DNA from: Thereva unica
Lineage: Eukaryota; Arthropoda; Insecta; Diptera; Therevidae
Direction of reading: 5' to 3'
DNA: 64,000 nt
NCBI GenBank assembly: GCA_949987705.1
Contig: OX465281.1
Span: 170,328,516-170,392,515, forward strand
Part shown: in pieces, positions 1 through 9,765 of the stretch
Layout of the letters: the number at the start of each line of letters is the position of its first letter
Position numbering within the stretch: the first letter of the stretch is position 1
Notes under the pieces: generated by a model
Databases searched by the model: none
What the model was told of the DNA's origin: nothing
Seen by the model: only the letters and a program-made list of their open reading frames with translations
Program-made: the position numbers and the translations under genes

Positions 1-180
1 GTGTCACTCTCTTTTAGCGGGACACTTTCAGTGTCACTCTCTTTTAGCGGGACACTTTCAGTGTCACTCTCTTTAGCGGGACACTTTCAGTGCCACTCTC
101 TTTAAGAGACACTTTCAGTGTCACTCTCTTTAGCGGGACACTTTCAGTGTCACTCTCTTTAAAGGGACACTTATAGTGTC
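1..180. repeat. 30-bp minisatellite, about 6 copies
   Basis: A unit of about 30 bases containing CACTCTCTTTTAGCGGGACA repeats head to tail with small deletions. Each unit carries GTGTC and GACAC halves, so it can fold locally. The array runs off the left window edge, so its full length and host element are unknown. Confidence 0.9.
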
Positions 181-1503
181 ATTCTTTTGTTTGGGAACAA
201 CCTTGTTTAGGCTGACCAGAACTACTCTTTTTAAGAGTATTATACTCTTTTTGGCATCCGATTTATCCATACTCTCTCTTTTTTCAAAAATTGTACAATA
301 TACTCTTTTTTTTTAATATCATCATTCTTTTTTAATATCGCATCACTTTTCTTAGGGTTGTTAAGCTTTGCTAAATGTGTTAAGTTGCATTGAACTGTGT
401 CAATCTCCGCGTAAACATGGCCAGTATCGTTTAAGTGTTTTGTTTCGTTTATATGGAACTGTCAAATATTTGTAAAAACGGACGGAGCTCATTGCTACTG
501 TTTCTCAGTAGGAACAACATTGTTACCGACAACGATAATTTTGATACTTATAATATTATTAATAGGTGCTTGGAAGCCCACTTGAAAGAATGGAATCAAA
601 AGAATTTGAACATGATGGACCGTTGGCAATCTATATACAAAGATTTAATGAAATTAAATCTTTTTTTAAAGATAGAGGTCCCGCCAAAAGAGTTGATGCC
701 GAGAAAGTCGCGTTTTCCATGCGCAGTAGAATCACCGCATGCCGTTCCCGTCCCATAGCCTAGTCGCAACAAATTTCGAAGGGGAAATTTGAAAATACAT
801 AAGCGCATTTCTTATCAATATGTGCGCAATTTTAGCTTTTTCAAAAAAAAAAAGCTTATACAGAGGCTCTGTCCGTCTGTCCGTCTGAAGCCTACTTTCA
901 TCTCTGAAAGTACTGCAGATACAGACTTGGGAAATATCTCAAAATGTAGCTCTTGGTCAAAAGACCAAAAACTGAGAAAATAGTCTGGAAATTTCAACCA
1001 GAAGTATATTTAAACAACAAAAAAGAGCCTTTAAAGAAAATATTGTGACTAATTTTTGTGTTCTAAGGCTTATAACTTCTTAATTATTCATTTTACCACA
1101 AAATTTCTAAGTAATAGATTGTAGATTATTTAATTCTAAACAAAAAGTGTCCTTGCAAATTTCCGGTAAGATGTGCCGTTTCGGAGATATAGTGGAAAAC
1201 CCATTTGCATACGTTTTCCAAGATGGCGGCCAAATGGGGGGGGGGTTAGAATCCCGAAAACTCAAACTTAAGCTCACCCTGACCCCCTACACATCCCAAA
1301 AATAAAACCTTGTCCTGCATTTTTGCAATGTTAAAGTACCATTTCCATGGACTATAAAGGGCTAGGGAAACTCCCTCGTCCGAGGGGCTGCGAGTTCGAT
1401 CCTTCGGCTCGCGGTGCTTTTTTGTTCGTCATAATAATTTTTTTTAATTTCCTTCGGGGATTTTGTTTCATATGAAACAAGTTTTTGACATGAATACGTC
1501 TCT
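181..1503. other. No gene recognised; decayed AT-rich DNA with a tRNA-like B box
   Basis: Only short chance reading frames occur here. Near 1393-1401 there is a GTTCGATCC box inside a G/C-rich stretch, followed by a T run near 1420. It looks like the 3' part of a tRNA-derived SINE, because a matching A box and a full cloverleaf are not visible. The rest holds simple T runs and nothing I can name. Confidence 0.4.
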
Positions 1504-2703
1504 AAAGGACCCCGCACAAATTATATGGAAACGTGCTTTCGGTCAAATTGGCTGGAATTTTACTATGTTGTAGCTGACATCGTCCTGATCAAAAGTGTTC
1601 AAGGGCACGAAACCCAAAAATTAGATCTTTTGGGTTTTTCAGGTACTTTTAGGATTTACCTCTCTTTTACCTCCCACGGCCCCAAGACAAGTCGTAGGAG
1701 GCTCCAAGACCCCTCAATATTTTCGCAACGGTACCTACTATTATTAAAAAATACCAGAAAAATCCCCCCTTGCCTCTAAGGGGGCCAGGGGCGGTCCGTA
1801 TGGCTGCAACAGGTAAAATGCACTTATGCACTTTATACTTTTACCTCCCACGACCCCAAAAAATTAGTTGTGCGTTATTTGTAACAGTAGTTTTATTTCA
1901 TTTTTATTAATTGATTAAAATCAATAAACAATGCCACGTGGAAAAGTTTTAAGTGAAGTAAAGAAGCAGATAATTTTAGATTTTCAGAAAGCTGGATTTA
2001 AACAATGTCAAATTGCAACTGAATAGAGAAGATCTGAAAATGTAATCAGTAACTTTTTAAAGCTTGGAATTGAGAATTTTTTGATGCACCTACAAATCGA
2101 TGTAATTAGAGCCCCAGGTGAGGTGCAATGACTTTTTTTGATTGATTATGAATTATTACAATGTAGTTAACTAGTTTTATAATTTAGACATGGGTGGCGT
2201 GCATAGGGTGCATATGGGAGGGGGCAAACTTTCAGGACCCTTTTTGACCCCCTTAGAGGGAAATGCGGATTTTTACATTATTTTTGCGTAATTGTACGAT
2301 TAATTACGAAGATTTTACGGGGTCTCCGAGTTTCCTACGATTTTTTTTGGGGCCGTGGGAGGTAAAAGTATAAAGTGCATAAGTGCATTTTACCTCTTGC
2401 AGCCATACGGACCGCCCCCTGGCCCCCTTAGAAGCAAGGGGGTATTTTTCTGGTATTTTTTAATAATAGTAGGTACCGTTACGAAAATATTTAGGGGTCT
2501 TGGAGCCTCCTACGACTTGTTTTGGGGCCGTGGGAGGTAAAAGAGAGGTAAATCCTAAAAGTACCTGAAAAACCCAAAAGATCTAATTTTTGGGTTTCGT
2601 GCTCTTGAACACTTTTGATCAGGACGATGTCAGCTAAAACATAGTAAAATTCCAGCCAATTTGACCGAAAGCACGTTTCCATATAATTTGTGCGGGGTCC
2701 TTT
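1504..2703. mobile_element. Foldback/MITE with inverted arms of about 365 bp
   Basis: The left arm (about 1504-1865) and right arm (about 2336-2703) are near-identical inverted repeats. Both begin AAAGGACCCCGCACAAATTA when read inward. The 470-bp centre holds a decayed Tc3-like transposase start (1931-2083) and a block at 2089-2250 that reappears inverted at 8622-8780. No target duplication could be read with certainty. The element has no intact coding capacity, so it is non-autonomous. Its arm sequence around 1668-1775 is echoed at 8815-8935, so a related copy lies nearby. Confidence 0.8.
1931..2083 (+). pseudogene. Tc1/Tc3-like transposase N-terminal fragment
   Basis: Translation from ATG 1931 starts MPRGKVLSE, followed by a helix-turn-helix-like stretch ending in NFLKLG, which resembles the paired-like DNA-binding N terminus of Tc1/Tc3 transposases. 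A stop codon interrupts it after about 31 residues and no catalytic domain follows. It lies in the centre of the foldback element and is dead. The family call rests on this short motif only. Confidence 0.5.
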
Positions 2704-3419
2704 GCTTCCGAACAAAAACCGATGATAACGAAATTATGGCATATAGTTCTTATTTGCAGCTCAAAAACTATTGTTTATATTGAATAAAGAAATATACCAT
2801 CACGTGGGTGAAGAATCAAAGAATTTTATTGTTTACATTTGATTTCCTTTTTTTTAAGCTATGATGATTATATTGTAGTGTTTGTTAAATACTTTGTTAA
2901 GTTTTAGATTACGCAGTCTCACAACTTATAACCTACATAAGCCTTTAACAAAAACTTTTCAAGATTAATTATATGTAGCGTTGGTCAGTGTGATACTTAT
3001 GAATCTCCATGGCCAAACTAGGGTGCGGTAAGCCGAATTTTTAACAATAAGACATGTATGTTTAAGTAAAATAATACACCTAATTCTGTTGTGCAAAGTG
3101 CACCACATTAGATTTTCCTCCAATCCAAAGAAAAATGTTTAGATTCGTTTTCTATAGTGTTTACATGTGTGATGTGCTTTTTTTTTCAATTTGACACATT
3201 CGAATTATTGGCCTCGATTCCCAGATCCGGCGGGTTGGAAGTGAGTGTTATTCAACAGAAAGAATACCATGAAAAAGCGTAATTAGTGGCTAGTCTCTAG
3301 GCACAACATCCCACTAGTTTATTTGTGTGCAGCTTTAATTTCCCCAGCTGCGCGCTCTGGCATCAACTCTTTTGGCGGGACCTCTAATAAAACCTTTGAT
3401 ATGTTTTATTTTTACATTA
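2704..3419. other. No gene recognised
   Basis: AT-rich intergenic DNA between the foldback element and the hAT fragment. I see no ORF, RNA gene or clear repeat boundary here. Confidence 0.5.
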
Positions 3420-3628
3420 CCTGGTGCAAATGTGCAATGCGAAAGACTGTTTAGCATAATAAAAAATTACTGTCTGAAGAAAAAAGTAGGCCGCAAATTT
3501 CAACTTTGGAAGATGTGATGAAAGTAATATCAAATATTAACTTTACCTGCGAAGAATTTTTTAAAAAAATAAAAGGAGATATAAATTTATTACAAAAAGC
3601 TAAAAAATCGACAAAATATAATTCTTGA
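3420..3628 (+). pseudogene. hAT transposase C-terminal dimerisation-domain remnant
   Basis: The frame starting at 3420 reads NVQCERLFSIIKN, which resembles the ERLFS core of the hAT C-terminal dimerisation region. After one frameshift near 3475 a second frame continues with NFTCEEFFKKIKGD and ends KSTKYNS before a TGA at 3626-3628, like hAT C-terminal tails. The catalytic part of the transposase is absent and no flanking TIR was identified. It is a non-functional fragment. Confidence 0.55.
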
Positions 3629-3802
3629 ACATTTGATTTGAAAAAGTAGAATTTATCATATGTATGAATAAGAGGAAAAGTACTTTGTTTTTTTTTTTCA
3701 CTTATAATAACGTAAAGGAGTTAGAACACACATCTGTTAAGTTTTTATTTTTGCTTTATATACATTATGTATCTATTTGTGTTTATTGTCTATAATAAAT
3801 AG

Positions 3803-4622
3803 TATATTCCCCAGTATAATGGAGTGGGAAAGCTTGTCAAATGCCTTACTGAAATCAGTGTAAACACAATCAGTTTGGCAACCGGAAACGAAGCCTTCAA
3901 CAGCATGGGAAGTGAAATCAAGGAGATTGGTGGTAGTGGAACGAGCTGGAAGGAAACCATGTTGGTTTGTAGAAATAAGTTTTTTGCAGATGGGCACGAT
4001 TGCAGAATAAATGATTGATTCAAAAAGCTTCGGTATGACAGACAGCTTGGCAACTGGTCTGTAGTTCGATATTTCGTTCTTGCTACCACTTTTGTGAATA
4101 GGAATTATGAACGAATTCTTCCAAAGAGTAGGGAAGTACCCTTTATCCAGGGACTTTTGAAAAAGGGTTTTCAGTGGAGACTGGAGAACCTCCACACAGG
4201 ATTTAAGGACAGCAGGAGGGATACCGTCAGGGCCGGAAGTGAAATCGTATGGGAGTTCATCAATATGTTTCATGATATCGTCAATGGAGATTGAGAAAGG
4301 CAAACTAGTAGCCTGTCGGTGTAGAGTTATGTGACCAAAAATTATTGTCATTTGGCTGAAAATTAGAATAGGTGAAAGATTGATGAAAGAATGAAGCAAA
4401 CATGTTGCAAATCGAGGAAGACTCACTACTTGACCAGTTAGTGTGCTGCATAGTTTTTGGGTAGTTATCAGTTTTTTTCTTGGAATTGACAAATTTGAAG
4501 AAGATTCTAGGATCAGTATAAACCTGGTCCCTCATGCTGCTGAGATATTCGAGCAGAAGAGAGTAAACGAAATCTGTTATAGCAATCAGTAAATGTAATA
4601 AGACTCGGAGAGTCCTTTCTCT
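3803..4622 (-). pseudogene. Reverse transcriptase N-terminal fragment of non-LTR ORF2
   Basis: Three overlapping minus-strand frames cover the linker and RT fingers/palm. The pieces FFKFVNSKKK, GPDGIPPAVLK, NYRPVAKLSVIPKLFE and YTDFSKAFDKLSH (motif A with its catalytic Asp) appear in family order. A frameshift near 4520 breaks the linker and another change near 4480 shifts the frame. Homology ends soon after motif A, before the expected FADD box. It continues the endonuclease piece at 5624-6289. Confidence 0.85.
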
Positions 4623-4626
4623 TTAA

Positions 4627-5619
4627 CCCTAGGAGGTTCAACCAGGTCTGTGCAGACCTTTTGCATATAAACGTGCTCATAACTTTTTTGTTTTGCGTAT
4701 CAGCGAGGAATTCGTCCATGACTTCCTAGAAGCATCTACGGCGATTACAGTGAGCGCAAAATCAGACCGCTTATGTGATTGTGTTAGAGTTTATTCGTGT
4801 TAGCAAACAGAATGGCTCATACGGTACAAGCAGGTCTGTGCAGACCTATGCATGGTACAAATGGTTTAGCAAGCGATTGAAGTCGTTTTTGACTTGTATG
4901 TGTGTAAAACGTGTAGTGTATGTGTAGAACGTACAGGTTGAATAGAGCGCAGGCAACTTTTGAAGTGTAAATACTGCAACATCCAGAGTTATGAGTCATC
5001 AAAGACAAAATTTTGTTTTTTTTTACTAAAATTTCCACTTCAAATACCTTTTTCTCCAAAAAATACGTAACTAACCAATATTTTTTTTACAAAATTGGAA
5101 AGCTTGGACAATTTCCTATGAAAAATTTCTAACAACTATTATGCTACGACCTTTACTGTTGAAGTTATTAGAAATTTTAATGGTGACATTTGCTCTATTT
5201 CGTCCTTTTTTAGTACTTGAGTTTTGTCGAAAAGTACCAAATAAGCACCAAATAAGGCCAAGTTTCTCATTAAAATTGACCACTAATACTATAAAACCAA
5301 TAAAAAGCTGCGAAAAACTAGATTAAATTGCATTTTTTGCAAAAAACCGGTGTGTCAACAGCATTCTCATGCCAGGTACGCGTGCCTTGAATGCCGTCCG
5401 TGTCTAGCCCATATTTTTTTACCTTATTTTCTAACTAAATTATTACCTAGAATATATAAAAATATATGTTTATTGTTCATCTTGTCTTTTTCCTAGCATT
5501 AAACACATTTAAACATACTTTTATGACACCTGCCTACGTATTCCCATACAAATCCCATATAGGTCTGCGCAGACCTAGTTGTACTAGTTAGCGCCAAAAA
5601 ATCCTTGAACCTCGTAGGG
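4627..5619. mobile_element. piggyBac-like non-autonomous element (993 bp), TSD TTAA
   Basis: The element is flanked on both sides by TTAA (4623-4626 and 5620-5623). Its ends are CCCTAGGAGGTTC and GAACCTCGTAGGG, which are imperfect inverted repeats of the CCCTA type used by piggyBac elements. It lies inside the non-LTR ORF2, and removing it rejoins the two coding pieces. Three copies of the 16-base palindrome AGGTCTGYGCAGACCT lie at 4644-4659, 4832-4847 and 5561-5576. No transposase is encoded. The family call rests on TTAA and the terminal CCCTA. Confidence 0.8.
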
Positions 5620-5623
5620 TTAA

Positions 5624-6289
5624 ATAGGTCTTCCAGAGCCTATTTTTCTGATTCCTTAAATGCTTCAGCTCATTATTATACCAAGGTGGAGTAGAACTGC
5701 GCAACTTTTGGGGCTCAAAAGGTACACATGAAGCAATAGCTTCATATAGTACGGCATAAAACCGTGCCATATCGACATCCAACTCATTTGCGGAAAGTAA
5801 GCTGTTGAAATCAATCAAGGCAAGCTTAGATGAGAGTTCATTAAAGTTGGCCTTCTTAAAGTTGAAGGAATGGGTTACCGCCTCCGGACAAGGATTGTTC
5901 CTTGAGTTCAAGCAGTAATTGATCAAGAGAGGAGGGTGGTAATTGTCAACGGACGTCATGACTATTGGACTGGGTTCAAAAATCAATTTTCCTGAGTCAG
6001 TAAAGAATACAAGATCCAACTGCCTCCCTAACATATTAGTCACACCACTCATTTGATTAAGGCCAAGCGAGAATAAGGAGTTGAGAAAACAGGATTCCTT
6101 AGAATTAAAATTGCCTTCGGGGAGGTAGTTATCGTCAGCTTCGTCAAATACCCACTGAATATTGGGTAAATTGAAGTCACCAAGAAGAAGTAATTCATCA
6201 CCAGTGCTCATCATATTCAGGCTATAATCAACACAGGAGATGAGAATATCATAGAGGTTTATACCTCCATCGTCAAGTGTGCTTATCAT
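5624..6289 (-). pseudogene. AP-endonuclease domain fragment of non-LTR ORF2
   Basis: About 220 residues read continuously on the minus strand. They include LLLLGDFNLPNIQW, the GDFN catalytic motif of apurinic-like endonucleases in LINE ORF2 proteins, and a later DLVFF stretch typical of the end of the domain. The N-terminal third is missing: a stop lies just upstream at about 6300. The frame enters the piggyBac-like insertion at 5623 and is cut off there. The protein would nick target DNA for target-primed reverse transcription; this copy cannot. Confidence 0.8.
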
Positions 6290-6299
6290 ATCTGACTCC

Positions 6300-6900
6300 T
6301 AACACACTGAAAAAAAACTCAACCAAATAATATGGGAAGGGATGCGCGCATGTTATATCACAAAGGGCCCCCAACTTATCTTCTCCTATTTCCATAGATT
6401 GGTCCAAGTGAATTTTCCTATGAGATTCATAACCGACGACATGTCGTCAGCAAAAACTAAATTCTTAGAAAAACATGCAACAAGTTGCATGAAAACTGAC
6501 CCTTTGAGATTGCGACCAAGAGGTAATTACCATCATTATTTTCAGTTAGTCTTTGCGACGGTGTCGATGGTTTTAGTCGAGCTTTTGATTTCTTTTTCGT
6601 AAATTTGTTTCTATTTTAAAGTTGGAATAAAATAAATTCTATTAAAGAAGTGTTTGTTTTCAATTTTGATATTTTAATTTTTTGTTCACAATAAAGAACA
6701 CATTTATTTGGCGCAGTCGGAGAGGATTTCAAATCCGAAGATTTGGGATAAAGTGAACAGTGAAAATATCCTTCTGGTTATTGTAAAGTGTGACACAATT
6801 TATTGTAACTACAAGTTAGTTCGTGTTAACATAGAAAGAAGGAAAATCGAAAGAAAGAAATCGTGAACAGTGTAATACCAGAGATAACATAATACTCCGT
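6300..6900 (+). mobile_element. Putative LTR 3' part with primer-binding site and leader
   Basis: An AATAAA-bearing AT-rich stretch ends near 6702. It is followed by TGGCGCAGTCGG (6709-6720), a primer-binding site of the tRNA-Ser type used by 17.6/297-like Gypsy elements. A purine-rich leader follows. The 5' LTR boundary is not resolved and no gag follows, so this is a fragment. It could belong to the Gypsy pol remnant at 9766-11865, but the 3' flank there does not obviously match. Confidence 0.45.
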
Positions 6901-7865
6901 ATAAAGATGCGACAGCTAGAACAAAAAAGCCGAACGCTTTTTGCCTCGGCAGGCCTCTGAGATTGCCTCCCCCTTAGCAACATGCAACATATTCGAGTTT
7001 CTAGCTACACAAGGAGGCGAACGTGGTCATGGTCCGCAGCACAAGACATGCGGTGAGTTTGTCGATAAGGAAGCTGGAATTTTAGGGGGCAAGGAAAGGA
7101 ACTGACAACAGAATGTTTCTCGCAACATCTTTCTTTCTTTCTCATCTTTCACACGTTTGCCTCTAGCGCTACATTGAAGGATTTCCCTGATGCTTTGTAT
7201 TTTAACTATTTCTTAGAACATTCCGTGTATTTTTTTAATGACTGTCTGAGATCCACTATCAATTTCACTTGATTTCAAATTCTTGGTGAGAGGGTTTGCG
7301 ATATTTTTAAAATAGGTGATTAGTTGAGGTTTTGGTTACTTTTTTTTTATTTTCTGGTATTTCGGTATTGGCTAACTCGATTGATTTTAGAATCTAATTT
7401 AGGTAATTATTCTTTGTTTTATTTTATCCAAAATCTGGGACAAGTGCTTTTTCTAAATGCTTGTAAAGTTAACTCCCCGCCCACAATAAAAAATCGTACG
7501 TCTGCTCAAAACAATTCGATCGTAATTGTTTTGGTAAAAATAAATTAAAAATAGGTTCAATACCTTTATAGGCTTCATGTTCAGTCAATTTTCAGGAAAA
7601 ACGTATGACAGAAGGAATTCATTCTCGGACTTGCAATTACAGGATTTATCCATTTTAGAGTCCCCTTATCAACAGTTAAATATTGAGCTCGTAAATATAT
7701 ACTGCAAACAATGGAAGGTGAAAAACAATTTCTTTATATTTGTTCTTCTGGTGGAAACTAAAAAAAAATAAGTTTTCAAATTTTTGGACTTCCATTTTAT
7801 TAGTTATAAATCTTCAAAAAGTGGGGCGCACATGTTACTCCAAAAGTCACGGTAGATAAGCAGTA
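6901..7865. other. No gene recognised
   Basis: Mostly AT-rich DNA with chance ORFs. A short G/C-richer patch near 6940-7100 is unassigned and may be leader or gag-derived decay from the LTR fragment just upstream. Confidence 0.4.
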
Positions 7866-8564
7866 CCTAATCTTGTATGGGCTGATTAACATCACTTCTC
7901 CACACAATACGCTGATAGTTAATGTCATCTGAATGAACCGCAATTTGGCGGTACATCTTCTCGATATCAGCCATTAGAGCGAACTTGAATTTACGCCATC
8001 TCATCAGTACAGCAACCATTATTTTAGAGGCTAGGTCCAGTATGTAAAATGTTGTTCAGGGACACGGTGGAGGAGCTCTTTCGCGAAGCGTCAAATACTA
8101 CACGCAGCCTTGTTGAAACGCTTTCTTTAAAAACGGCATGATGCGGTAAGTAATAACTTTGATAAAACGGTTTACCTTGATATATAACTAAATGGTCTTC
8201 TTCCTTTGTTTTAGCTAACCGCATGTGACCCAACTGAAGATACTCTTCTATGCACTTGGTATATTGTTCCCTTATGGATGGGTTCGAAGAAAATCGTCGC
8301 TCTAAACTGAGGAAACTCGCCACTGCACTAGCTCGAGAAGCACCTAACGAATGCTGATGATCTTTACTAATAAAAGGTAGTTTTACGCAATATCTATGCT
8401 GGCGATGACAGGCGATTTGCGAAGACCCAACGATGGCACCACGTATTCGGTACAAAATGAAGCTTGCGACCCTGTGTCAAGCAGAGCAGGAAAAGTTTTT
8501 GTAGTTTTCCCTGGACCTTGCAAAGTAACTAGTGCTGTGGGTAATAAAACGTCCCTTTGAGTAG
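7866..8564 (-). pseudogene. BEL/Pao polyprotein remnant (protease plus RT start)
   Basis: Reading the minus strand, the protease motif LLDTGSQASFC comes first. After a deletion and frameshift near 8440 there follows the BEL linker (LPFISKDHQ, EEYLQLGHM) and then RT start motifs YYLPHHAVFKE, RVVFDASRKSS and LNNILHTGPSL. A further frameshift near 8032 precedes ADIEKMYRQI and YQRIVW, the motif A region of BEL RTs, fading out near 7866. Protease and RT are fused by internal deletion, so the copy is dead. At 8564 it stops abruptly at a Tc1-like terminus. Confidence 0.85.
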
Positions 8565-8945
8565 AGGTACAGTAGTGGCCAAAACAATAGCAACTAAAAT
8601 TGAGAGTTTTCATTTTGGCATAAGGGTCCTGAAAGTTTGCCCCCACCTCATATGCACCCTATGCACGCCACCCATGTCTAAATTATAAAACTAACTCATT
8701 TGATTGTAATAATTCATAATCAATAAAAAAAAAGTCATTGCACCTCACCTGGGGCTCTAATTACATCAATTTGTAGGTGCGTCATAAAATGCACTAAAAA
8801 ATGCACTAAAAAAACCCTCTCTTTTGCCTCCTACGGCCCCAAAACAAGTCGTAGGGGGCACTATGATCCCTTAAAATTTTCGTAACAGTCCCTACTATAA
8901 TTAAAAAATAACAGAAAAATCCGCCCTTGCCTTATGAGTGCTTTA
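8565..8945. mobile_element. Tc1-like terminus plus foldback-related block
   Basis: CAGTAGTGGCCAAAACAATA begins at 8565 directly after a TA, as in Tc1/mariner termini, and cuts the BEL remnant. From 8622 to about 8780 the sequence is an inverted copy of 2089-2250. From about 8815 to 8935 it resembles the arm of the 1504-2703 foldback. No matching right terminus was found before the Gypsy remnant at 9766, so the element boundary on that side is open. Confidence 0.55.
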
Positions 8946-9139
8946 TAGTAATTATTATGTTAAAACCAAAATAAAATACATCGAAAGGTGCCTCATTCCT
9001 TAAAAACATTTTTTCAAATAAATAGTAAAAGTAATAATTTCTTATGATTTTCAGATGATTGCAACGGGGGAGTTTGAATATTAAATATAGTGTTATTTAA
9101 AAATTTTACTTTTTTTATTAATAAGAAATTTTGCAGTAA

Positions 9140-9710
9140 ACAATAAAGGTGGGAAAGTTAATACAAGTTAAGTAATTATTTATTACACTATGCTTTGAAA
9201 TTCCAGCCTTCTACGACTTTTTGAATAAAAGTTATAAACAAATACTCTTTTTCACCCCCATTTAACCCTTAGCATTCACCCCAGAGGGTGGGAAATTTAA
9301 TACCAGTTAGTTAATAATTTTATTACACTATTATTTGAAATTCCAACCTACTACGACTTTTTGAATCAAAGTTATAAACAAATACTCTTTTTCACCCCCA
9401 TTTAACCCTTAGCATTCACCCCAGAGGGTGGGAAATTTATTACAAGTTAGGTAATTATTTATTACACCATCCTTCAAAATTCCAAACTTTAAGGACTTTT
9501 TGAATAAAAGTTATAAACAAATAATCTTTTTCACCCCCATTTAACCCTTAGCATTCACCCCAGAGGGTGGGAAATTTAATACAAGTTAGGTAATTATTTA
9601 TTACACCATCCTTCAAAATTCCAACCTTTAAGGATTTTTTGAATCAAAATTATAAACAATAATCTTTTTCACCCCATTTAACCCTTAGCATTCACCCCAG
9701 AGGGTTGAAA
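9140..9710. repeat. Four tandem copies of a 140-bp unit
   Basis: The phrase TTTTTCACCCCCATTTAACC recurs near 9248, 9388, 9527 and 9667 at 139-140-base steps. Each copy is accompanied by CATTCACCCCAGAGGGTGGG and an AT-rich spacer. Units are about 90% alike by eye. The array abuts the broken 5' end of the Gypsy remnant. Confidence 0.85.
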
Positions 9711-9765
9711 ACTTGTAAACATTTATGTTTTTACGTCCCTAACAACATATCAAAAAACCAGACTC

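Larger units (their letters stand above)
3803..6295 (-). mobile_element. Jockey/CR1-group non-LTR retrotransposon, broken and split
   Basis: On the minus strand the order is endonuclease C-terminal half (6289-5624), a linker, then the reverse transcriptase N-terminal half (to about 3803). The element lacks its endonuclease start and everything after RT motif A, and has at least one frameshift. A 993-bp TTAA-flanked element (4627-5619) sits between the endonuclease and RT parts. Sequence style, including FVNSK before the RT, matches the other minus-strand element at 21998-25560. Loss of the 3' side is unusual for a 5'-truncating retrotransposon and implies a later deletion. Confidence 0.8.

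Noticed and set aside
435..1779. Several ORFs of 60-107 codons near the left end
   Set aside because: They overlap each other on both strands, have no domain or codon pattern, and some lie inside the foldback arms. They are chance frames.
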